Shown: piece after piece, positions 27,988-39,100 of the stretch
How the letters are laid out: each line of letters starts with the position of its first letter
Numbering within the stretch: the first letter of the stretch is position 1
Assembly (NCBI GenBank): GCA_905221605.1
Contig: CAJNDS010000735.1
Coordinates: 628,001-692,000 of the forward strand
From: Symbiodinium natans
Taxonomy: Eukaryota; Sar; Dinophyceae; Suessiales; Symbiodiniaceae
Reading direction: 5' to 3'
DNA length: 64,000 nucleotides
Position numbers and translations under genes: made by a program
Notes under the pieces: generated by a model
Told to the model about the DNA's origin: nothing
The model's input: only the letters and a program-made list of their open reading frames with translations
The model's database searches: none

Positions 27988-28328
27988 CTAGTTCTTGGTC
28001 TTCTTTTTGGTGGCGGCTGCCTTCTTGGCTTGGATGTAGTCTTTCCATGCCTGGCGACCTGGCAGTCGCAAGCCTGCAAAGTTGGGATCGATGCACGTGG
28101 AACACCCTTTGGTGTTGCCTCTGCAACGAATGCAACCGAAAGTCTCGGCGGGCTTGGCCTTCTTGTCCTCTTTCGGTGGCTGCCGCATGGCCGGTGCCGC
28201 AGCTGGCCGCTTCATGCCCTTGGACTGCTTCGTCTCCTTGGCCTGCTTCTTGGTCTCGTTCTTCTTGCTTTGGAGCTTGGCGAAGGCCTCCTTTTCGAAC
28301 TGCTCCAAAGTTTTCTTCTCCTGCAATG
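27988..28328 (-). CDS. 3' exon of Cys-rich dinoflagellate protein
   Basis: Starts near an acceptor GCATTGCAG and reads EKKTLEQFEKEAFAKLQ, a Lys/Glu coiled coil, then a basic stretch, then FGCIRCRGNTKGCSTC and IDPNFAGLRLPGRQAW, ending KKKTKN and a stop at 27988-27990. The CxxCRGNxxGCxxC signature is one I associate with repeated symbiodiniacean genes of unknown function, probably zinc-binding. Confidence 0.6.
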
Positions 28329-28377
28329 CTTCAAGCCATACACACAAAACATGTGATTGAAGTCGAGTCCCTATAAA

Positions 28378-28745
28378 GCAAAGCTGTCCTGCTTGGGAGA
28401 CTGGTCGTTCTTTGTGGGGTCTGTGGCCGCAGTCTCCTTGCCAGCAGTCTCTGTGGGTGGCTTGGTGTCTTCGGCCTTGGCAGCTGCAGTTGGCTGGGAA
28501 GGGGCTGGTGGCAGCCACGGCAAGACCTGGTTCGCGGTTGCAGCTGCGACCGTCTTGGTGGGAGCCCCGAAAGACTGCAGTGGCAGTGGTGCCGGTGACT
28601 TGGGCTGGTGACCGTGCTTGAGCTTCAGCTGCTCCAGCTCTTCTTCAAACGTGATGGCCGCTTGTGGCGTTGCAGGTGGTCGCTTGCCTCTGAACCTGGT
28701 GCCCTTGTTGGCCGCCAAGGACGCATGGGTGTTCCGCAATGGTAC
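28378..28745 (-). CDS. Internal exon of the Cys-rich protein gene
   Basis: From CCAAG|GTACC the frame reads VPLRNTHASLAANKGT, then FRGKRPPATPQAAITF, a Glu/Leu coil, and a Pro/Ala/Thr-rich linker to TKNDQSPKQ. The likely donor is GA or GC in CAGGACAGCTTTGC. The FRGKRPP motif before the RGN zinc motif fits the known family layout. Confidence 0.55.
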
Positions 28746-28805
28746 CTTGGTTTGCAAGTATGTGTGATTAAAACAGAAGCAATTTAAAACATCAGACATG
28801 TGCCT

Positions 28806-29506
28806 GCAAAGCATGGGTCTTCATGCAAGCCGAGGGCCTTCTTCAGCCATGGCGCCATGCAGGGCTCCTGGCCCAGTGGCTTGTCCGTGGGGTAAGCTTT
28901 TCCCAGCCAGACTTCTCCCATCTCGTTGGGGTTGGCCGGGTCGGTCGCTGCTCCCGGGCAACTTGTCGCTGGCAAAGCTTGGAAAACCGCTGCAAAGTCG
29001 GCGACGGCAGAGATGATGGAGTCTGGGCTGAGGCATGGCCTGCCTTGGCCAGATTGGACCATCAACATTACGGCCACAGCCTGTGCCTTGGTGCCTTCCT
29101 TCAGGCTTTGGACTCCCATGCCTTTCAGCCGCTTGGCCAAAACCTGCAACTGGTCCGTCTGGGTGACGTAAGTGGTCAAGGCTGTCCAATCTGAGTGGGT
29201 CAAGTATGGCGCCAAATTGGGCACACTCTGGCCGGAGTTCACGAGCTTCAAGTGAGATCCTTGGCTCGTGCTCAAGTTCTGGATGGTATCCAGAATGCCA
29301 CTCTTCATGGCTTCAGGGAAAGTTGAAGCCTGGGTCTTGGCTAACAACTGGCAGATGGCTTCGGAGGACCAGGACTGGTAGCTTTTCAGCTTTGTGCAGA
29401 AGGTGGAAGCCATTGACGCTGCCACTGGGCTGTCTGGGAGCATGCTGCACAAGTTCTGGAGATGGTCCAGCTCCTGGACTAGGTCCTGGCACCCGTACTG
29501 CTGCAT
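28806..29506 (-). CDS. Internal exon of the Cys-rich protein gene, helical
   Basis: About 233 codons, from MQQYGCQDLVQELDHLQ through SILDTIQNL-like helices and VTQTDQLQVLAKRLKG to NEMGEVWLGKAYP and GLHEDPCF. No known domain. The 5' Met may be internal (acceptor AAGCCATGCAG). Exact donor unclear: a GC site at 28803 is attractive but does not keep phase with the next exon. Confidence 0.5.
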
Positions 29507-29829
29507 GGCTTGGTCTCTTTCCTTGGAAGACCAGTGTGTTCAGCCAGAATGGCTTCGGAAAAGGCAGGCTTGTCTCTGCAGAAGGAAATCAAAAACATCA
29601 TGGACTGCAATTAAAACGTGACTGGAAGAAGAGATGTCCTGCTTTCTGTGTCGTTCCTAAAATGGCAGAGCCACACTGGCGAAAGGATATGTTGTGCATC
29701 TGTATCTAGAAGCATATATGGGTTTATGGTTGGAAGAAAAGAATTGAAGACCCTGGTGTCCTGAATTGGCAAGCATGGGAAAGCCAAGTGGCTGGAAACT
29801 TTAGGGTATGGGTTTAGGGTTCCCAGAGC

Positions 29830-30125
29830 ATGGTATAGCCGCTTGGCTTCAGGACATGGCAAGACGGTCACAGCAGTCTTTTTGGCAGCCGCGACTGACT
29901 TGGCTGCCCTTGCTCCAGTGGAAGACGTGGCCGTGGTCCTGGCAGGATCAACAAATTTGTGGTGTGGCTTCAACAAAGCTGTGGCTGCACTCCAAGTGGT
30001 CTGGAGATCTCGAAAGCGATCTGGCAGCGATGGCGGGTTTTCGCCAGCCACGATGAGGTCCGTCTGGTACTGGACCCATTGTTGGAGGCTGGGCTCCCCC
30101 AAATACCTGGGATTGTGACGGAAGC
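29830..30125 (-). CDS. Internal exon of the Cys-rich protein gene
   Basis: Reads YLGEPSLQQWVQYQTDLI, then PDRFRDLQTTWSAATALL and an Ala/Lys-rich tail, KSVAAAKKTAVTVL, to AKRLYHALG. Bounded by GGTATTTGGGG and GGGAACCCTAAACCC. Glu/Gln-rich with no recognised domain. Confidence 0.45.
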
Positions 30126-30259
30126 AAATTGGGGTATATATGTCTGGGCCAAAAAGCCTATATGGTCTCCTTGGGGTATGAATGGACCAAAAAAGCCCGT
30201 TGTGGGTTTCCCTACACAAAAGTATGTGGAAACCTAAATGACAATGGGTGCTGCTTGGC

Positions 30260-31625
30260 ATCCATTCCGACTGGCGCTGGCAACGGTTCCAGTCGCCATC
30301 ATGGACTGCTTGCATGAACCATGTGGCCTTGGAGAACCACGCTGGCGAGTCCGCCGGGCCGGACGTGGCGGGCGGCGGTTGGTCGGACTGGAGCTGGTCC
30401 TGGCGGTCGGCCCAGAACGCCTGGCATAGCTGGTTCAGTTTGGCCCACTGGCGTGCTTCGTGGTAGGCCAGCAGCCACCCCAGCTTGTGCTTCCACCCCG
30501 TGTCTTTGGTCTTTCTGGTGTGGGTGGAAGCTGGGGTGGCTGCTGGGCTACCACCAGGTGCAGCACTGGCGGATGCTCCTTGCCCTGGGAAGAAGTCGGG
30601 TGGTGGGTAGGGTGGCTCCCTTGGAACTCCTGCTTTTTGGGTCGGTGGCGGCCTGCTGGGTTCGTTTGGTCTTTGCTGGCCCATGGCTGGCTTGGCCCCG
30701 GCGACTTTTGGGTGTGGGCGGCGTGGTGGTGTGATGGCACGTCTGGTCAAGTCCATGCCGCGTGGGGGTGGGAGCGGCGGTGTTTTTGGTGCCGGTGGCA
30801 GTGTCGTGCGGTGAGTGGGTGGTTCTGTGCTTGGGGAGGGGGGCGGTTGCACTGTGGATGGGCGAGTGGGCGGGTACTTGAGCTTGGGCTGTGTTGGTGC
30901 AGCTGGTCGTGGCGAGGGTGTCGGTGCTTGGTGGGGCTTTGCTGGGCAGCGACTGGGCCTGGACCTTGACAATGGCGGGGGTGGTGCTGGCGGTGCTGGG
31001 TCCGAAAGACACGGGCGGCCCGGTGGGGAGGGCGGTGGCAGCACAGCCGGGTCCGAAAGAGACGGGTGGCCCAGTTGGAGCAGCGGCGCGGAGTGTGGGG
31101 CTGAAGGCTTGTGGTCCAGTTGGGTAGCCGGTCTGGGCGGTGTGGCTCAAGGACACCGGCAAGGGCGGTGGCTGGAGGCTGGACTGTTGGGGCTGCCAGC
31201 GGGGTGTGAACTGTGCGATGGGCTGCCCTGGACTTGTCACTGGTACCAGCTCCGGGTGGGTGATGGGGTAGACTGCTGGAGCTTGGAGTGGCTGGACGAC
31301 AGGGTTGGTGGGGATAGGTAGGAAGGCGGGAGGGTGGCCTGCCAGTGGGTTGGGTGGCCACGAAAGGCCGTGGGAAGACAGGAGCCTGGCTCGCTTTGGG
31401 AGCCCGGGTGGCTGGGCTGGGGGGAGTCACAGGAGATGCCTGGTGGCTGGGCCCTGCCTCGGGGGCGGCGGATGCTTCGTGGCTGCCGGAGTCATGGGGG
31501 ACATTCAACTCCACGGTTGGTGCTTGGAACCTGGGTTCCTCTGGCTCCGCTGGCGACTGTTGGTCTGGGCCGAGCACTGTGGGGACGGACGTGGGGCTGC
31601 TTTCAACATCTGTGGCATCGTCCAT
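30260..31625 (-). CDS. Pro-rich 5' exon of the Cys-rich protein gene, frame broken
   Basis: Begins MDDATDVESSPTSVPTV. The Pro/Ala/Ser-rich region changes frame at about 31330 and again at about 31000: the middle part has repeated PTGPPVSFGP motifs, and the last part ends TGWKHKLGWLLAYHEAR, KLNQLCQAFWADRQDQ and AVHDGDWNRCQRQSEW. The shifts may be real decay, short introns or assembly errors in C-rich runs. The C-terminal helical part looks intact. Confidence 0.45.
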
Positions 31626-31639
31626 GGTGGTGAAACGTG

Positions 31640-32280
31640 GCTACTAAAACACCTGTCTCGGAAGTTTGTAACTGTGTGGTGAATGGTATGTGGTTTGTGT
31701 TTACTATGAGTTAAGTTCAAAATTTGATTCCAGGTGGTAAATTTTGGGAATTGAGTTAAAAATTTAAATTCAATCTTTCATTGGTTTCAAATTTTTAACT
31801 TGAGTCGCAGATTTTGGGAAAGGAGTTCAAATTTTGAACCTAGCCTATTTCATGGTCTGTTGTGAAGCTTACGGCACAGCCATGGATCCATGGTTCCTAA
31901 AGCCTGCCCTCATGCTCTGGGCCATGGACGGGAGCATAAACATTGGCAAGCGTATTTGTGTGGAAAGGCCAATTGGCTCATGGAGATGCACGTGCTACAG
32001 CCATGGGGCAGCTTGCATGTTGTGGTCCTACTTCCTGGAACAGCCACAGGGCTCGGGTTGTTGGCTGTGCATTTTGTCTGGGAGCTGCATGTTTTTTGGC
32101 TTTGCAAAGCGTAAACCCTAAACCCTCAACCCTTAACCCTAAAGCCTGAACCCAAAACCCTAACCCTAAACCTTAAACCCTCAACCTTACACCCCAAACC
32201 CTAAACCCTTCACCCTCAACCCTCAACCCTGAACCCTTCACCCTAAACCCTCAACCCTAGACCCTAAACGTGCAGGCCTG
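31640..32280. other. AT-rich spacer and degenerate CCCTAAA tract
   Basis: 31690-31845 is AT-rich with GAGTTAAAAATTTAAATTC-like repeated words. 31850-32105 has no convincing gene. 32110-32270 is a degenerate CCCTAAA/CCCTCAA tract, the only such tract within the minus-strand block. Confidence 0.6.
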
Positions 32281-32495
32281 CATGGTTTGCTTGGAAACTC
32301 TGGTATGGCAGCTGTGGTGCTCATGGCAGCCATTTTTTTTGCCGGAGTGAGGCTCGCTTGGTTCATCCTGGCCGTGGAAAAGGCCTGGGCAGCAGGCCGC
32401 AGTGGCCTTCAAAAACAAGCACATGGAAGCCGATGGCAGTGGTGCTTCAAGCCATGGCCTCGTGGCACTGGAACCTGTGGCGGTGCATGGTGGTT

Positions 32496-32885
32496 TCACC
32501 CCCACCGCCAAGCGATGCCGCCAATCCTCAACGACTGGAGCCAATGTTGGCCGCACACCGAGCAGTGGATGAGGCTGTAGAGGCGATGGAGAAAAATTTG
32601 GCTGGATGCACAGTTGGTACATCTCAACACAAGATTTCCGCCTATTGGCCAGGCGTGGCCAATGTCCTCCACGCCTGGCAAGGTTGTCACCGTCCCTGGC
32701 TCTGGGTCCGTGGTGTTGGCGATCGGCTCGAGTGGGCCCAACCCCATGGTCGCCATGACACCTGGCGGCCCTGCCACGTTGGCCGCTGGTTTCTTTGACG
32801 CGACGGGCTTGGACTTGGCCGGTTTCTCCTTCATGGTGGGCTTCTTGGCCGCCGTGGTCTTCTTCATGGCCTTCATGGACGGCAT
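32496..32885 (-). CDS. Zinc-ribbon-like small protein, copy 1
   Basis: From ATG at 32885: MPSMKAMKKTTAAKKPTM, a Lys/Ala-rich basic tail like a histone or nucleolar tail, then GVMATMGLGPLEPIAN, then LVLRCTNCASSQIFLH and LIHCSVCGQHWLQSL. Two CxxC pairs about 16 residues apart suggest a zinc ribbon. It ends GGIAWRWG then stop. Basic N-terminus plus zinc ribbon suggests nucleic-acid binding. Confidence 0.5.
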   Translation of the reverse strand: MPSMKAMKKTTAAKKPTMKEKPAKSKPVASKKPAANVAGPPGVMATMGLGPLEPIANTTDPEPGTVTTLPGVEDIGHAWPIGGNLVLRCTNCASSQIFLHRLYSLIHCSVCGQHWLQSLRIGGIAWRWG

Positions 32886-33176
32886 GGCTGCAGGCTTGGG
32901 CGGCTGTGGGTGGTGACTGGCCAGAGTGGCAGCTGACATGAAAGCAAAATCCAGACGGAAACAATCATGGCATGCATGTGCACGTGGTATAGCCAAAGAG
33001 GCTCTTGGAAATGGTATATAGCCACACAGGCTCAAGCATGCATGGACCCCTGCAGCGGCTAGGCGTGGCCCCTTTTCCTCAAGGTCGGTGGTGGATCCTG
33101 CCTGCATGGCGGTGGCCGCCTTGAAAAAAAAACATGGCTGCTGCATGGATCTGGCCAAAGAGTGGCCCTGCATTAT

Positions 33177-33389
33177 GCCACCATCCTTGATGGATGTGAT
33201 CCATGGCTGCTCGCGATGCGAGCAGTTGGCCATGTGGTAATGTCTCCACAGAAAGATCCTGCACTGGTCGCAGTTGGAGCACCGAACAAGCACGTGGACA
33301 CCTGCAGGCCCTGTTGGCTCTGGCACCTGGTCCATGTCGGGGACCTTGCCATTCTTGGCCACGGCCGTCCTGTTGGTGATTTTTTCCAT
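33177..33389 (-). CDS. Zinc-ribbon-like small protein, copy 2 (degenerate or alternative exon)
   Basis: ATG at 33389: MEKITNRTAVAKNGKVPD, then VHVLVRCSNCDQCRIFLW and HYHMANCSHREQPWITS, aligning with copy 1 (LVLRCTNC ... LIHCSVCGQHW). The second CxxC has become CxxR, so the metal site is incomplete. In the same frame as copy 1, with no stop between, so it could be an upstream exon of one gene with two ribbons. Confidence 0.45.
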
Positions 33390-33675
33390 GGCAGGAAGTG
33401 GAAGGAAAGGCCAGATGGCTGGGTGGCTTGGCAGAGGAATATGCTGGTGTGGAAAATATATGTATAGAACAAAAACTGTCGGATGTATATTTTTAGGTAC
33501 ATACACGCTATACATCTTGGAAAACATACAGTACAGGCTCAACACTCATATCGGTGTAATCTAGAAGCTAAACATTGACATATCAGTGGAAATATAAGGC
33601 TGTTATGAATTCACTAACTGTATGTTTACACACAAATCTCTATCAGTATATCTCTAACCAACTACACATTTATCT

Positions 33676-33985
33676 TTCTCTATAAACAAATCGTGGAAAA
33701 GCCAAAGGGCTCGCATGCTGACCTGAACTGGTATAGCCAAGCAGGCTTCATGCAACATGGACCAAAACCCTGTATGCTCAACCTCGCCGCAGTGGAAGAG
33801 TCTGCAGTGCGAAGAGATTCCTGGCAACGTGGTATCTTTCTCTATAAACAAATCCTGGAAAAGCCAAATGGCTTGCATGCTGACCTGAACTGGTATAGCC
33901 AAGAAGGCTTCATGCAACATGGACCAAAACCCTGCATGCTCAACACCGCCTTAGTGGAAGAGTCTGCAGTGGAACAGATTCCTGA
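33676..33985 (+). repeat. Tandem duplication, about 162-bp unit, two copies
   Basis: CTCTATAAACAAATC, GGAAAAGCCAAA, GACCTGAACTGGTATAGCC and CATGGACCAAAACCC occur in the same order at 33678-33800 and 33840-33960. The duplication keeps a plus frame open (LEKPNGLHADLNWYSQ), but this is probably a by-product. Confidence 0.8.
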
Positions 33986-34079
33986 CAACGTGGCCGCTGT
34001 CTCTGGCTGCCCTGGGATTGCTGGAGTTGTGACACAGTTGTGGCCCGTGGCTGCCAGGGTGCACGTGGCCGACAATCGG

Positions 34080-34310
34080 AGACTACCAAAGGTGACCCTA
34101 GGCAAAGGTGACCTTTGCAGGGTCTGTGGCTGTGCCACAGAGTATGGCATAGATTGAATATGTTTGGACGAATACATTTAAATTACACAGCGTGTGTGTG
34201 TGTGTGTGTGCAAATTCTAAATCTAGATGTGTTGCTTCAAGTAGTGCCAACAATCAAAACAAACAGAACTGCCAGCCAAAAAACATTTTGCTCCAAGTGG
34301 TGCCAACTAT
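34080..34310 (+). mobile_element. Shared terminal module (inverted copy at 54434-54655)
   Basis: CGGAGACTACCAAAGGTGACC, GTGACCTTTGCAGGG, a GT microsatellite, AAATCTAGATGTGTTGC and GCCAGCCAAAAAACATTTTGC occur in the same order, inverted, at 54434-54655. There the module is the downstream end of the minus-strand exon at 54625-54795. This copy is probably a fragment of the same gene or element. Confidence 0.7.
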
Positions 34311-34569
34311 CAAAATCGTTGTGAACCAAGAACAAAATCATATTTTTTGTTTTCAGAAAGAGAAAACCCCAAACTCCAATCCCCAAACCCCAAACCCTAA
34401 ACCCTAAACCCTGAACGACCCTAAAATGCCCTGCGTATGTGCCTGGCGCCGTGGACCACAGCCAGCCACCATGCCGGGGGCCCCAGGCCTTACCCTGCCC
34501 GACCCTTCTCCTTCCCCCTCCCCACTCCCCCCCTCTCCCCCCACCCCCCAACACACACTGTGTGAGGAC

Positions 34570-35050
34570 AATGGGACCCTAAACCCTAAACCCTGAAACC
34601 CTACCGGGCTGTGTAGCCCTAATTGGTAGGACAATTGCGGGGCTGTAAACCCTAAACCCTAAACCCTAAGTATAGCCCTAGGCCGGGCTGTATAGCCCTA
34701 ATTGGGCTGTGTAGCCCTAGGACAAATGGGCTGTATAGTCCTAGCCAGGCTGTATAGCCCTAGTTTGGCTAGTTGGGCTGTGCAGTCCTAGACAAATGGG
34801 CTGTATAGCCCTAGGCCGGGCTGTATAGCCCTAGCTGGGCTGTGTAGCCTCAGGACAAATGGGCTGTAAGGCCCTAGGCGGGGCTGTAAAGCCCTAGTTG
34901 GGCTGTGTAGCCCTAGGACAAATGGGCTGTTTTTTTAGGCCGGGCTGTATAGCCCTAGTTGGGCTGTGTAGCCCTAGGATAAATGGGCTGTATAGCCCTC
35001 GGCCGGGCTGTGCCCTAGGACAAATGGGCTGTATAGCTCTGGGCTGAGTC
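34570..35050. repeat. Array of small palindromes GGGCTGTATAGCCC
   Basis: About 16 copies of GGGCTGTRTAGCCCTA separated by AGTTGGGCTGTG or AGGACAAATGG spacers, with higher-order units of about 40 and 80 bp. Each copy is a 5-bp stem with a 4-base loop. Related words reappear at 38215-38300, 48580-48620 and 52330-52385 inside repeat modules. Confidence 0.85.
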
Positions 35051-35159
35051 AGAACCAGACGAATTCCATTTATAGGTCTCTACCTGACAAAACTCTCACG
35101 ATTTTTTTTAAAGCTTCTTTTTTTGGGTCTCCGCCCTCACAAAACTCTCGCGAATTTTT

Positions 35160-36148
35160 AAAGCGCCCCACACACCCCACACACCCCGCACGCCCCGCGC
35201 GCCCCACGCACACCCCACACCACCCCACACCCCCCCACACCACCCCACACCACCCACACACCACCCCCCACACCACCCACCACCCAACACCACCACGCCT
35301 CCGACCCCACCACCCCCCACCACCCCCCCACACCACACACCCCACCACAACAACCCCGCACCCACACCACCACACAACACACCCCACACCACCCACACAC
35401 ACCCCACCGCCCCCCCCACCCCCCCCCCCCCCCACCCCCCCCCCCCACCCCCACCCCCCACCCCACCCCCCACCCCCCCCCCCACCCCCCACCCCCACCC
35501 CCCACCCCGACCCCTCACACAACCCACACCCCACACCCCACACCCCACCCCACAACCCCCCACCCCACACCCCACACCCCACACCCACACCCCACACCCC
35601 ACACCCACACCCACACCCACACCCCACACCCCACACCCCACACCCCACACCCCACACCCCACCACCCACACACCACACCCCACACACCCACCACACACAC
35701 CCCACACACCGCACACCACACACCACACACCACACACCACACACCCACACACCCGCACACCCACACACCCACACACCCACACACCACACACCACACACCA
35801 CACAGCCACACAGCCACACACACCACACAACCACAAAACCACACAGCCACACAGCCACACAGCCACACAGCCACACAACCACACAACCACACACCCACAC
35901 ACCCACACACCCACACACCCACACACCCACACACCCACACACCCCACACCACACACCACACACCACACACCACACACCACACACCACACACCACACACCG
36001 CACCACACACCGCACACCGCGCACCGCACACCGCACACCGCACACCACGCACCACACACCACACACCACACACCACACACCACACACCACACACCACACA
36101 CACACACACCCCACACCCCACACCCCACACCCCACACCCCACACCCCC
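35160..36148. repeat. CACACC/CCACCC simple-sequence tract, about 1 kb
   Basis: C-rich on plus with A interruptions, dissolving from CACCCC into CACACC and CCACAC. Long minus frames here (Val-Trp-Gly-Cys repeats) are microsatellite translations. It ends abruptly at a CCCTAAATCCC module. Confidence 0.95.
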
Positions 36149-36189
36149 AATTGAACTCCAGACCTCAAGCCCTGATTGAACCCTTAACC

Positions 36190-39100
36190 CCTAAACCCTA
36201 AATCCCACTACCACACAATGGGGGGTGCCATAGGTGGGGAGCAGCAACAGCCCATTCCTGTTGGGCTTAGGGCTTAGGACGTGGGATTCAGCTGATGGTG
36301 TGGGGGAACACGCGTCGGGTACCCGACGGGTTTGATGCGCGCCCGTCGGGTACCCGACGCGGGCACCTCCCCTCCCCCTACACACACACACACCCAAACA
36401 AATTTGTATTTGTGTCAAATGAAGCGAATCCAAATTGACAGAATTGTCTTACATACAAAAACAACTTTGTTTGGACGGAGAATGTCAATTTTGATTTGGC
36501 CTTCATTAACGGCCTGCAAAGCCTGAAAACCCCAAGCCCCGACAACCAAAACCCAGAACATTTTTTCAGTCGGGCCCGACGGGCGCACATCGGGCCCGTC
36601 GGGTACCCGACGCGTGTTGGGGGAGAGGAAAGGGGAAGAAGCGCTTTGCGTTTGAGGTTTAGTGCTTTAAGATTATAGGGGTCAGGAGTTTGGTCCCACC
36701 CACCCCCGTGGTGTGGTGGCGGGGTTTGGGGTTCAGGTTTAGGCTTAACTTAAGGTTTCAGGGCGGAAACCCAAGAAGTGTGTGTGGGGGAGGGACACAC
36801 GCGTGCCCCCGTGGTGTGCTAGTGGGATTTCGGGCTTAAAGTTTCAAGGGTTCAATCAGGGCTTTAGGGTCCAGCGTTCAATCGATGTTTTGGGCAGAAG
36901 GCATTGCGGCTTAAGTAGCACTTTGGGTTCGAGGACAATTCTGGTTCAAGAGTCTGGGCTGAGGATTTAGGGTGCTATTCCCCTTCGCCCACCCCCCCCC
37001 CCCCCCCGTGGTCTGGCGGTAGGGCGTTGAGCTGAATTTAGGGTCTTAGAGCGTTTGCGGTTTCAGGTTTAGGGCTTTGGGGTTTTATGTTTTAAGGGGG
37101 TTCCTCCCCCCCACCCAAGTCTAGAGTCTAGGACAAAGTCTCTGGTTTTTAAAGAATTCTTTCACTCTCATTTGTGTTGCAAATGCATTTTATCGGGTGA
37201 GAAGTTTTTCAAATTGAGTTAACCTAGCCAACTTATGTTGAGGTGGCGCCAAAGCATGCTTTCTGTTTTCAGTTCAATGGTTAACTCAGCTCTTGCGCTC
37301 AACTTTACTGTTTCAAGTGCTGCCAACAGTCTTCTTCGATTTCAAATAAGAAACAAACTCAAGCCACTGATTACCAGCTTCGTAGGGTTTAAGGCTTGCA
37401 AAGCCCAAGACCTTAACCCGAAACCTCTACATCTAGGGATTAGGGTTTAGGGTTTAGGGTTTAGGGTTTAGGGCTTCGGGTTTAGGGTTTACATTTTAAG
37501 GGTATCGCTCCTCAGCCGGAAGCCCCGTGCAAGTTTCTTACCACTCAACGGGGGTACCATGGGGGGGAGCAGCAACAGCCCATTCCTGTTAAAGTTGCCT
37601 TCTTCGTCCTTTCCTCCCCCAACCCGCGTCGGGTACCCGACGGGTTTGATGCGCGCCCGTCGGGAACCCGACGCGGGCACCTCCCCGCCCCCCCCACACA
37701 CACACATTGTTTCCCATCCTGGGTTTCCGCCCTGGCCAAAACCTCTTGACGTTTTTCAATGTCCCAGATAAGCCAGACACTTAATGTTCCCCTAACCCTA
37801 TGTAACCCGGCCGTGAGTCAAAGCGGGCAGAGGCCAAACCCTGAGCCCTAAATCCAAACCCACCACTAATGAAATTACAGGCATACACTTTCCCGGAACC
37901 CAACCTTGAACCAGAAGCTTTGCTACGTTCTGGGTTTTGGTTGTCGGGGCTTCTTGGGGTTTTGAGGCTTTTGCGGTCTTTTAATGAAGGCCAAATCAAA
38001 ATTGACATTCTCCGTCCAAACAAAGTTGTATTTGTGTCAAATGATAACAAAAAAACCAACGAATCCAAATTGACAGAATTGTCTTACATACAATACAGTA
38101 TTTTGGGAGGGGTGCCCCTGGGAAAACAGACGCATATCCGTCGGGTACCCGACGCGTGCCGGGGGGAGGGGTGTACTCGACGGGTGTTCTGGGGGTGCAG
38201 GGGGCGATAATGTTTCAAGGCTCTGTAGCTCATACTCCTAATAAAGGCCACACAGCCCACGCCCCTCTTAGGGCTATACCGCCCATGACCCTAACAACAA
38301 CCCAAAGGCTACACAGCCCCTCGCGAAGACTATGCTAAAGCCGAAGAAGGTCAGACTGAACCCCCAAACCCCCAAACCCCCAAACCCCCAAACCCCCAAA
38401 CCCCCAAACCCCCAAACCCCCAAACCCCCAAACCTACTGTGGCCCGGCATGAGGGATGCGGGCCACCACGCCTTGGTGTTTTGGGTCATCGCGAATCAAT
38501 ACTCAGGTTTTGGAGCTTCGATGCAGGGGACAGGGGAATCAGTGGGTTGAGTTTGTTTCTTATTTGAAATCGAAAAAGATTTGTTGGCAGCACTTGAAAC
38601 AGTAAAGTTGAGCGCAAGAGCTGAGTTAACCATTGAACTGAAAACAGAAAGCATGTTTTGGCGCCACCTCAAAGTAAGTTGGCTGGGTTAACTCAATTTG
38701 AAAAACTTCTCACCCGATAAAATGCATTTGCAACACAAAATGAGAGTGAAAGATTCTTTAAAAACCAGAGACTTTGTCCTAGACTCTAGACCGGGGGGGG
38801 GGGGAGAGGGGCAAAGGTCCGAAACACTGTAAGCCGTCAACGCTAAACCCGAACCCCCTTAAAACATAAAACCCCAAAGCCCTAAACCTGAAACCGTAAA
38901 CGCTCTAAGACCCTAAATTAAGCTCAACGCCCTACCGCCAGACCACGGGGCGGGGGGGGGGGGATGGGCGAAGGGGAATAGCGCCCTAAATCCTCAGCCC
39001 AAACTCTTAAACCAGAATATCCTCGAACCCAAAGTGCTACTTAAGCCGCAATGCCTTCTGCCCAAAACCTCAATTGAACGCTGGACCCTAAAGCCCTGAT

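Noticed and set aside
34570-35050. CRISPR-like array of regular palindromic repeats
   Set aside because: Spacers are not unique, there are no cas genes, and the genome is eukaryotic.
35070-36168. Minus ORFs of 217-355 codons rich in Val-Trp-Gly-Cys
   Set aside because: Pure simple-sequence translation. All frames are open because the tract lacks TAA/TAG/TGA.
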